A DNA stretch of 64,000 nt, taken from positions 1,736,001 through 1,800,000 of the forward strand of contig CAUWAG010000013.1 of NCBI GenBank assembly GCA_963556695.1. The letters run 5' to 3'. Position numbers and translations under genes: made by a program. Every line of letters begins with the position of its first letter. Positions within the stretch are counted from its first letter, which is position 1. The DNA is from Anthostomella pinea (taxonomy: Eukaryota; Ascomycota; Sordariomycetes; Xylariales; Xylariaceae). Shown here piece by piece: positions 34,901 to 44,470 of this stretch. Below the pieces are notes generated by a model that was given only the letters and a program-made list of their open reading frames with translations, was not told the DNA's origin and did no database searches.

Positions 34901-37478
34901 TCATGCCGCTGGAAGACGGCGTTGCCGTCCATGGATGACTTGGTATACCGACGACCGCACTGGGTGATGGAGGACGGGATCAACAAATGAAGCAAGGGAA
35001 GGGGTGGGAGTGACCAGTCATTGGCATCAACACGTGTGACGACACGTGTATGTACGACGATGGCACCGGACCGGAGGAGCTGGACACCCTAGCTTCTTCT
35101 GCAAAGCGCCGGGCGTGATCATGAAAGGACACGATGCTCCTACGATACCCACGATGGAAGGAAGCACTTGGCGGTGCAGCAACACACTGTCACAGAACCC
35201 GTCCGTCAGAAACGGTCACCAGAACGTTACCCGTCTCGTTCGCGGACACGTTCGTGTGACCGATCCCACGAGCGAAGGAACCACCCGTCCTCACTGAGCC
35301 TGCAATACGACGAACACCGAGAGACCGCCGAGCTCGGAGGAGCATTCCGTGATTCGATGGCAGTCTAGACCGACGGCCAGACACGGTCAAAAATTGGGCA
35401 AAGCCTGCGACCCCGCTATTCGGCCGTCATCCTGTCATCCACCCAACGGTGCCAAGATGCATACAGTGCGATGATGACAATTGGTGTGTTGCCGACCGCC
35501 GGTATGATGGAGAGGAGAGCATCACTTTACCTCCTGGGTTTCGAGAGAGGGTCATGGGGTTCACGCCACTTCGCGGAGTCATGCCCGGGGACTGGCTTAC
35601 TACGCAGACACGACAATATCGAATTCAACGAATATTGCGCCGCTGCGACGTGGTAGCAAACCATCAGTCACAGCGCTGAGCTGAGGTATCGATCTGGAAG
35701 GCCACAGTGAGAGGAGAAGCAGCTGCTGCTACGTGGACAATACCAATCCTGGTGACCGGTGTGGTGAATTCGATGGCACCGATTCTCCGAGTCCTCTGCT
35801 CGACCCCGCTTGGGCGAAGCCCGCCTCGGCAGGTCCATGAGAGGCGTTGATGATCGATGATCTGAACGAGGGTGGCATACCGTTGCGTCTTGTTATTGAA
35901 ATTGAAAAAGAGCGCAGGTGGTGCGCAAAATAGAGTTAATACTTCCCAGTCCGCATGTACCCGTACGGATACGGTGCCTACCTACGCGTCACGTATCCAA
36001 GTGGAACCAGAGATCCTACCAGCCGCTGGCTGCACCATCCGTCGGCTCGGGAGCGACGGCGGCAGGATCCGGCCGCAGCGCACATCCATCCTGGCTATGC
36101 GACACGTCCACAAGCACATCGACAAGGGAGAGAAAGAGCAAGACATACCTACGAGAGCAAGGGATTGACTGAGCAGATCAGATGATGCATCCAGCACACG
36201 GGAAACGGCCCCAGTGGAAGCCCGAGGGAGAAGGAGGACAACTATGCACCAGCTAATAATACCTCCAGGCAGCAACTCCGTCAAGAAGGGATCGACGATG
36301 ATTCGCGAAAGGATGCATCTCGGTCAGGAGAACAAGTAAAGCGCGACCGGAGAGGGTGCCGGCGGGGAGATCCCATCGGGATATGGACCCCGAGATTTGC
36401 CTTCGTCGACTATTCTTGGTACATACCTGGTTATGCAGGTTCATGTAGGTAGGCAGGTCGGGTTCAACATTACATGAACCGCCGCGCCTTCGTGACGTGT
36501 ATTCTGGGGGCGGAATTGAACGACATGTTGTGCAACGAAGCCACGCACCCCTCTGTGCCTTGTCGTCATAGATGATCTACAGCGTCGGTACAACTTCAGT
36601 TGGAGTATTTTGACTCGATTGGCTATCTGATCGTAACTCATCTACGGCTTACCGTGAGATCCTCCCGTCCGATGCTCTTGTCTGCCTCGCATACCACTCT
36701 GACCACCCCCTTCCCACCTGGCAATTGTTTATATACAAGACTAAACCCGAAGCTTAAGGCCACAGGCAACTCAAGAGATGTAGCAGAAGCACCACATCAT
36801 CAGGAGCTTGCAAGCAAGTCCAAGTCGGCGTATAGGAGAAGAGAAAGGGATCATTGACCACCTGTCCGTCAAGTATAATATAAGATAGACAAGACGCAAC
36901 ACCCCTAGTAGGATATGACAATGGATAATGCAGCCGTTTGTCGTTGCAACCGCATCTCCTTGGGCCCTGAAGAATACGACCCGGTAAGGGTAAGAAACGC
37001 AACGAAAACTTTCCGACACTTTTAAACTCCCAGAACGCCATATGCTGTCGTGAACTTCGGGTCCCAACGCATGTGACAACGTATTACTGATATGCAATCA
37101 GTCGTGCTGTCGAATCGAGGCGTTTATCTCCCAGGCCATCATTTTGAACGCCCAGATGCTCTCGTGAAAAGAAGCATCGCAAGTCGACCGCCCACCGTGG
37201 GTATCAATGCCAGTGGCTTCGCCGATGAATGCTGTGAAAAGATTTCCGTGGTAACCCATTCCCCCCTGAATTTCCTAGTGGCGTACTTCGTTGACTCGAG
37301 ACAATTCGTATACCATGTCGTACGGAACCGATGCTGCCCATCCGGTGCGACAGAGTCCAACGAATGGCAATAGTTCAGTTGCCATCTTTTTCGTGATGTG
37401 TTCGTCCCTCACGCGTCGCAAAACCTGCCGTGTTCCTATTCCAGCCTCGTTCATGCACACCCGTAGTCAATGGCTAGG
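31948..37478. other. Long gene-poor interval
   Basis: About 5.5 kb of balanced composition with no convincing gene. The longest ORF (213 residues, minus strand, 33364-34005) has no domain, weak codon bias and many competing frames. No transposon ends, tRNA-like box pairs or tandem arrays were noticed, apart from a CAG-rich stretch (about 32615-32632). Left end is the Stm1 promoter; right end is the 3' side of the bZIP gene. Long non-coding transcripts cannot be judged. Confidence 0.45.
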
Positions 37479-38901
37479 TTATCGCATGTTGCTCGTATCG
37501 AACGAAAACTGTGTTGGGAAGGCCATCGACGCGCTTAACCCAAACGGATCCCAGTCCAAAGCTGGATCAAGAAGTTGAGTCATACTTGGGTAGCCCTGAC
37601 CTTGTCCCTGGCCGCCATGCTCTGCGGAAGCTATTGGCGGTTGTCCTGGCGCAGCACTCGTCGGTGGCTGCATCGACATGCCAGGTTGATGGTTAACTGG
37701 AAATCCTGAAGGATAAGGCCCCGGGCCAGCGTTATCCAGTTCAGGCTCGTCTATCATGTCGGCCGGCGCGTCGTACTCCTGTTCTGTACCCACGAATTAA
37801 ATCTAGGACCACAAAGTTCTAATTAAAGGGGAAGCAAACGGGTCAGCTTGCCGAGTTGTTGGAAATGGTTCTGGAAGGACGGCGTCGGATAGAACGCAGG
37901 CGGCCTAGGGCCCGAGGTCGGCTGTTGCTGCATCATCTGCTGACGCTGTGCAGCACCCATACCGGGCATGGGGGGCATATGCTGCTTGGGAGGTGGAGGC
38001 ATCGCTGGTCGCATGCCCGTGTGATCAGAGGCTGCCGGTGAAGAAGCCGCCATGTGGCCCCCGTAAGGCGGCGTAGGGTTGATGGGCGAAGCCGCATGGG
38101 AAGGGGGTGTTGGTCGACTCTTGGGCGAGACCAAAGCTTGATTGATGCCGTTGGGCGGTGGCAGGGAGGGCATTCCTGGTTCGAGCTTGGGTGCAATGCT
38201 AGAACCAGACCTCCGCGGATGATGTTGTCGGTTGAGCATCCCTCGCTGAATCGGTGGTGGCTGCACCATGTTCTGGGGCATATGAGTTGGACCCAGGGTT
38301 GGACTACCTGTTTTGGCACGAAGCTCGGCCTGTACATCAATACCTGAACACGCTTATTAGCGGCAGTTATGGAAGTAGACGATTGTCAAACCATCTACCT
38401 TTCTCAAGAAGTATTCGTTCTAGCAGAGAGTTCTTGTACCGCAGCATCAAGCATTCGTCCGCGGCGCCGCGATGCGCAGCTTGCAGATTAGTCAAGTTGG
38501 TCTCCTGAGCCTTGAGGGCGTCCTCGAGCTGCTTTATGTATTCTGTGCGTCGCTCTCTGAACGCTGCCTGTGCCTGACGATTCCTCTGCTTGCGCTCTTC
38601 TGAGGTCGCATAAATCTATGTCAAGAGTGTTAGTCCGCACACGACTGACTTCACACACCAATTCACATAGCGGAGAATACACAATGTCACTGGACATGTG
38701 AAATTGTACCCAGCCTCATGTCGGACTTCAATATGTGTGTGGGTTAATGTGACTTACAGGTTTGCGCCCGCCTTTGCGCTTCACAGGTTGGCTTTCCGGT
38801 GGGACTGACGGGCCAGTCTCATTTTCGGGACTGGATGCCACAGACTCTTCCGAGTGTTCCTGGGAGTGTTCTTGCTTGTCGATGGACATCTTGTCTGGCA
38901 T
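37479..38901 (-). CDS. Yap/AP-1-like bZIP transcription factor
   Basis: Four exons on the minus strand: 38901-38758, 38615-38399, 38343-37840 and 37783-37479, giving 389 residues. Introns are 142, 55 and 56 bases, all GT-AG. Exon 1 ends in a basic KRKGGRKP stretch. Exon 2 encodes the bZIP: a basic region RKQRNRQAQAAFRERR with the NxxAQxxFR signature of the fungal Pap1/Yap subgroup, then a leucine zipper (EYIKQLEDALKAQ, then L-rich heptads to LLERILLEKG). Exons 3 and 4 encode Pro/Met/Gln-rich, disordered probable activation regions. The nuclear protein should bind AP-1/Yap-type DNA sites as a dimer. No Cys-rich redox domain like that of Yap1/Pap1 is seen, so an oxidant-sensor role is not implied. 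An in-frame ATG 225 bases upstream of 38901 exists; the shorter start was preferred because the upstream residues lack conservation-like character. Confidence 0.88.
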
Positions 38902-41144
38902 GACAATGTTGAAAGTAGGAGACGGTTGCCGCTGGGCGACAAACGCCTCTCGAAGATGCTCTGGCCGACGTCGGCAATCCGGCGGCGGGAAGCGTGGCGT
39001 GGCAGACGAAGGTTTCTCTCGCCAAGGGGTGTTAGTGAGGCTCGCTCTCTGCCTTTGTGAGCGTCCACGTGTGTGACCCCCAAGTAGGCAGTGGCCTGTC
39101 TGCGTGTCTAGGAATCGCAGCAACAATAAGATGGGCTCAAGCGTTGTGACTTGTTCGGCACTGAAGCGCGCGTATGCAGCGCTAACCGCTACATAATCCG
39201 GGGAACCAGGGATCAGAAGGGCTGGAGCGTGAATCTCAACTGAGATCCGAATAACGCCAGGCAGGCAGAAAGATACAGGGTGAGGCGTTCGTCGGGCGGC
39301 AGAGTGACAGTGAAGATGGACAAACGATAAGGTAATAGGAAGTGCACCAACAATGACGAGTTGTGGTCAGGCCGTCAGGTAGAGGGAAGGGACAGTCGCT
39401 ACTTGAGTTTTATGTAATCGAATGCCCTAGGAGTAGCCGGGAGTGGCCTCGGGCTGGCTGGCTACCTAAGGCATGCAAGGCAGGGTTGCTTGGGCGTGCG
39501 CGAGAGCCGAATCTGGTTGGACTCGGTGGCTCTTGGTCGAGGCAGTTTCCGTGCTCGTGTGGCCTGTTGGCCTGTTGGTGCGGCAGTAATAATAAGGTAG
39601 TTCTGAAGTGGCCCCGTTTGTTGTCGTTGACGTTCAGCCTCCGGTGGTTCCAGTGCCGGCTGCTTCTTTCTCGTGTCAGTCCGGCGAAGACTTGCAGAGA
39701 CGGTCTCCTAAGGTAGGTAAGGTACTTTGGCGGGAGGACCCTGCGAATGTGACAGGACGGACGGGCAGGAGAAGTCTGAATCGCCTTACAGTGGAGCCCG
39801 GCTTGCCAGAGAGTTTTGTTTTGGTGGAGACCCCCCGCTGAAGGTACTGCAACAGCGCACCTGCCGCACTGCAACTTCTGCCCAGGTGGAGAGTGGAAGC
39901 CTGAAGGGTCTCTGGGATTGATGGTGCAAGGTGGCGGGCGGGATGGCGGGGTTGCAGTTGCGCTGTTGTGACTTGTGACTTGTGACACGTCTCAGTTTAG
40001 TACGCTGCTGCAATACGACCGTCAGCATGAAGACGGGATGGACAGCGGAAGAGCAGGTAGGTAATTGAGTCTGTGGAGTGCAGGTGGTGCTTGGGATGCT
40101 GGTTTGTTTTAAAGCAACATAAACTCGGGGACTTCCACCAACAAGTCTCCTCACAATCAATCGCAGTCTTCCCGTCGTCTTCCAGGTAGGTTCACAGCTT
40201 GGATGGATGACCAAAAGTACCAGATCGTCTACAGCCGTCAGGTATTATTTTTATCATCACAGGCCTGCCGCACATGCAGAACATGGAATTGTAAAGTTCG
40301 GCTGAAGGCGATCTCATCTGAACCGCAACTAGCGTCTCCGCGGACCTCCCAAGTCCCAACTCGTCCGCCTTTGGATACATAAGCAATGGCCTTGATCAGT
40401 TTCGAATACTCCTTGTCTTTGAGGATTGCACGGTTGATGCCCGACTTCGAAGGTCACTGACTTGGGCCGATTTGCAAACTCTCGCAGACTCGTCCTGAGC
40501 AAGAATTCCTGGTACCTTGATGGCCAAGGTGGCTGTACAAGAGTGTCCGCTTGCCATAGGCCCATAGTAGTAGGAGACCGGTAAAGTATTAGTGGAAAGA
40601 GGCTTATATATCAATGAGGTCCTCTCTTTTCCAGCTGGGCTGACTAGTATGATCAACAACAAGCAGACGCTCCAGGATTTCGTGTGAGGCACAACGTCTG
40701 CGGCGTGAACTGTCGATATTTGGTGGATCCCGGGCATAGTGAGCCCAGGGGAAGAGGTTGGGTAGGTAGGTACATGGAGTGCAGCCGGCAGGCAAAGTCT
40801 GCCTCGGCGTCTCCGGCGGAGAGTGCCAAGCACCTTGGAAGTTGGAAAGTTGAGCCCCGGGCGCCGAGGGCGGACTGCCCGCCCATTGCCCAAGCGAGCC
40901 AGCTGCCCGTGGAGGCAGCCACCTGCAGGAACGTCCAGTTTCCTCCCGGTCCCAACTGGCTTCCCCTTGCCTGCAATGCAACAGTTACGCAAAACCACGG
41001 GCAATGCAGACGAGCGGATGGGGGAATCTACAGTGCACTTCGTTGGGTGTGATAGGTACTTGTATTAAGGGGCGTAAGCCGTAGCAGGTCAGCAAATTAG
41101 CTGCGTTGTTTAGGCCGCTTTGAAAGCGTGTTTAAGCGCTTACT
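38902..41144. other. Upstream region of the bZIP gene; no supported gene
   Basis: About 2.2 kb of balanced DNA with only overlapping ORFs on both strands (up to about 200 residues, no domains). The left part should hold the bZIP promoter and leader. Composition turns AT-rich beyond about 41.2 kb. Confidence 0.45.
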
Positions 41145-41197
41145 AAGCTGCTTTTGATGCGAGCTTGGGCCGTAACTACGATAGTTGATTCATAATT
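41145..41197 (+). repeat. 53-base repeat, copy A (less mutated)
   Basis: Matches 41461-41513 over 53 bases without gaps. Fifteen positions differ and all are transitions; twelve are C or G here and T or A in the other copy. It starts AAGCTGCTTTTGATGC and ends near CATAATT. Confidence 0.72.
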
Positions 41198-41622
41198 ACT
41201 TGTTATATAAAAGTTTATAAAAAGAATCCACTCATATAACTTTTTTACAAGATAAATTAAAAAAACTGGCGGGTTGTTTTTAACTTAATTACGTATTATA
41301 AATGTTTTTAAGGTGTTATCATAAAAAAAGTTTAAATATAAGCTTAGCTAGCCTATAAAACGATTTATTGATAGTATATTTTAAACTATTTATTAAGTAT
41401 AATAAATATTTATATTAAGAATATAAGCTATAATAAGCTAATAAATTATTTGCGTTATTTAAGCTGTTTTTAATATAAGTTCAAGCCGTAATTACAATAG
41501 TTAACTTGTAATTAATAAACTTTTATATTTTTATTATTTAGTTTTTTTATTATTATAAGTATATTATAAATATATTATGATAAGGGCTTTATAATTATTA
41601 TTATGACTTATAGTTAACGTTA
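41198..41622. repeat. AT-rich, RIP-like flank
   Basis: AT-rich, non-coding DNA containing copy B of the 53-base repeat, ending in the TA target duplicate of the transposon relic at 41623. Nothing else recognised. Confidence 0.55.
41461..41513 (+). repeat. 53-base repeat, copy B (AT-shifted)
   Basis: Partner of 41145-41197. The transition-only difference pattern is what repeat-induced point mutation produces. The repeat lies in the AT-rich flank of the transposon block; the parental element is not identified. Confidence 0.72.
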
Positions 41623-42927
41623 AGGTAGGTCACAAGCAAGCAGGACACACAAGTGAGTGAGGCACTTTCATGAACCTCTCAAACTTTCAACTTCCAAACA
41701 GTATTCCTCCACCCACGACAATAGCACCGCGTTATAACAAATCAGATATGCAGCTAGCTATCTAAGCTAAAAAACCAGACCCTCATATTTCTGTTTAAAA
41801 ACTTGCTAAAACTTTCCACCTTTTAATCTCTATACTGGCTCAAAGAATTGCCGGCTGACCATTATAACACGATAACATGTCCAATTCTTCGAAACTTATG
41901 GTTTCTAAAGAGAATGTCATTTGCTCCTTTATACTCGACCTAGATGTGCGAGCATTTCTGTGCCGGTACACTTATGTTAAAATATGGCAAATCAATAATT
42001 GGCAGCATATAGGGCTGGACGCGTTGGAAAGAACTGGATAGCAAACTTCATTAAACATACATTAGGTCTCTAGACACGTTGTTATTGCAAGATAGACTAC
42101 TTAAGGGTCTTGAATAAAGATCCAGACGCATATCGTGCGTGGTTTTACCAAGTTGCGGCAGCAATTACAAAACATGGTATTCAAGACACGGATATTTACA
42201 ACTTTGACAAGACTGGGTTTATGATAGGTATTATTAGGTCTGGTATAGTTATTATAAGCGCTGAAAGACGTGACAGGCCTAGACAAGCTCAGCAAGGCAA
42301 TAAAGAATGGTCTACAATAATCTCTGCTATCAATACTGATGGTTAGGTGGTCCTGCTATTCATTATTTTACAGGGCAAAAGCCACCTTATGTCATGGTAT
42401 TGCAACACGACATTACCACGCGATTAGAAGGTGGCCGTGTCTGACAACAGATGAACTACGAATGAGCTTGGTTTGAAATAGATTCAGCATTTTGACGAGT
42501 ATACCAGACCGCGTATGACGGCCAGTAAATGCCTCCTTATCTTAGATGGCCACAAAAGCCACCATTCTCAGGTCTTTGAGAATTATTATCAGAACAATGG
42601 TATCATTACCCTTTATATGCCTGCCAACTCATTACACAGGTTTTAGCCTTTACATGTCAGCTGTTTTAGCCCGCTCAAACGAGCTTACAGTCGCATGATT
42701 AAGGATCTCATCTGGTGTCATATAACGCATATTTCGAAAGAGTACTTCTTTACAGCATTTTATGAAACACATAACGCTGTTATAACGCTAGGAAATATTC
42801 AAGCAGGTTTCAGTACTACTAGGCTTGTTCCTTTTGACCCAGAAAGTATCATTTCATAGCTGGATGCTGTCGCTGTTGTACGAACACTGTCACCAGACCC
42901 CAATCTACCACCCACTACTTAGACTTC

Positions 42928-43100
42928 TGTTGAATACGAGGGTCAATTGATGTGTGTATTATGATGTTGTATGGGCACTGTCCATCTGTGTACGAGTTTT
43001 CAGTACTAGTTTTTGCCCTGGTGGCTGGTCGCAGTCTAGTGCGCTGTTATCCACGTGACATGGTCAGTGCATGTCCCAAATAGTGCGCTGGTATCTGACA
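42928..43100. mobile_element. LTR-like solo insertion, 173 bases
   Basis: Begins TGTTGAATAC and ends TATCTGACA, thus TG...CA termini, and is flanked by the direct duplicate ACTTC (42923-42927 and 43101-43105). The sequence it interrupts is continuous in the related transposase gene (ACTT.GACTTC.AAGACG). It carries an internal near-repeat TAGTGCGCTG followed by T/GTATC at about 43037 and 43081. Base composition is balanced, unlike RIP-mutated DNA. A solo LTR left by recombination between two LTRs is the best explanation; a short non-LTR element cannot be excluded. Confidence 0.78.
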
Positions 43101-43250
43101 ACTTCTAAGACGCCTATCACTATTAACAAAGCAGTAAACCAATCAGTTTATATCCAAAATCGAGACAGAAACCATCAGGGAAGCTCACCTACATCAATAA
43201 TTAATGCGTTGAGCTTGTTTTCAAAGGCTACATACAGTCTTATTTATAAG

Positions 43251-43505
43251 TGTGACGGTCTGACCTCCTGGAAGTCTGTCAACCCATCAGGGTGGCCTGT
43301 GCGCAGCATCACATGACCTGGCGCACAAGACGTGTGGCCACAACTGTACTAGGCTAGGTAATAGTGGGGCGGATGGAAGGATCATTAATCCCACCAGAAT
43401 TGGCTGGCGAGTCAGATCCTTCTTTCCCTCCCCACCAAGAGATTCTTACATGTAGGTAGTGCAATCAGGACTTTTATGTCCTCATCCTATTTACGCTTCG
43501 TGACA
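43251..43505. mobile_element. LTR-like solo insertion, 255 bases
   Basis: Begins TGTGACGGTCTGACC and ends CGCTTCGTGACA, with 5-base target duplicates ATAAG at 43246-43250 and 43506-43510. The host frame (HKVALIDS-equivalent) resumes exactly after the duplicate. Its sequence is unrelated to the 173-base insertion, so two different families are involved. The termini TGT...ACA are typical of LTRs. No coding potential. Confidence 0.8.
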
Positions 43506-43918
43506 ATAAGGTCGCTTTGGTTGATTCCTGGGTCTGCGAGTTAGAGGAGACCAATCACTTATTAAGTAAATACTAAAGAACAAAAAATAAACGTCTAATA
43601 AAAGGAAGAATATTTTTTGTTAAAATATAACGGGTCTTCAGGCTGCAAAAGATAGTACTGAGCTGGCAAGACAGGAAATAAGTGAAAGTAGTCGCCGTTC
43701 AAGGAGGGCAGCAGCGCGTGAGCGGCGGTGTGGTATTTACGGCAACACTGGCCATAATGCGCGAACTTGTACAATAGAGATAGAAACCTCTGAGGAAGAA
43801 GAATCCAATTGAGTAGATTGAATTCAATGCGTTGTGATTAAGTTATATGACATGTTGGTTGAAAGGTTAGTAAAAGTGTCTCGCTCGCTTATGTGTCCCG
43901 CTTACTTGTGACCTACGT

Positions 43919-44470
43919 TAGTTAATTACGTCTAATAATTATTTTTAAGCTGTTTAATTTTTGTTCCGCTTATATTTATATTATAACCATATTATACTAG
44001 GCTTTTTTGAAAGTTATAAATTATATATATATGGATAAAATGTGAAAATCAGCTAATCGGTGTATAAAAGTTTTTAATGTTTAAGGTTTTAAAAATGCGT
44101 TAGTTTTAAATTCAAAAACAAGGTTTACAATTATTATTATAACGTAGTTTATTTAATTATTATGAAAGTTTACTTATATATATAATAAAATGTAATAAAG
44201 ACTATTTTACGGTTTTAATAAAAATATATATATTATTATATTTACGGTTTGTTTTCGATGCTTATAAAGGTAATTAAAGATAATTATTTAACTTTAAATG
44301 TTAAACGTAATTCTTAAAAAGGTATATTACGCATAAATTTACAACGTGCTTTTTCATTTTCATACGTAACTTTTTTCAAGCGTATAAAGTTATATTACGT
44401 TGTAAAAAAAAGCTACGTTTATTACTAGTCGGTTTGAAAGGGTTTTTAAATAAGTTAAATTTACAATATA
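43919..44470. repeat. AT-rich spacer between the two Fot/pogo copies
   Basis: 552 bases of AT-rich, non-coding DNA between the two transposons, including TA target duplicates at both edges. No gene or recognisable element. Confidence 0.6.

Larger units (their letters stand above)
41721..43812 (+). pseudogene. Transposase relic of the degenerate Fot/pogo element
   Basis: The reading frame follows the intact transposase from the MAPRY-equivalent start to the final SEEEES-equivalent end, but the start codon is ATA instead of ATG and many sense codons have become stops. Clear examples compared with the intact copy are CAA to TAA near 41765 and TGG to TAG near 42345, 42425 and 42920. These are C-to-T or G-to-A changes. 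A zinc-knuckle-like end (CGIYGNTGHNARTC) has lost a Cys. Two insertions further break the frame. It cannot encode a functional enzyme. Confidence 0.86.
41623..43918 (+). mobile_element. RIP-degenerate Fot/pogo-type transposon with two nested insertions
   Basis: Flanked by TA on both sides (41621-41622 and 43919-43920). The termini form imperfect inverted repeats of about 53 bases (left AGGTAGGTCACAAGC, right complement ACGTAGGTCACAAGT). The interior aligns by eye with the intact transposase at 44577-46232 but in the opposite orientation. Two LTR-like insertions (42928-43100 and 43251-43505) interrupt it. Subtracting both and their duplicated 5-base targets leaves 1,858 bases, against 1,860 for the intact copy. 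This is a full-length relative of the same element family, inactivated by point mutation and later hit by retroelements. Confidence 0.88.

Noticed and set aside
39410..40214. Overlapping minus-strand ORFs of 142-192 residues
   Set aside because: Upstream region of the bZIP gene; no domain or consistent codon use.
40396..41004. 202-residue minus-strand ORF
   Set aside because: Overlapping alternatives in three other frames, no motif; treated as non-coding.
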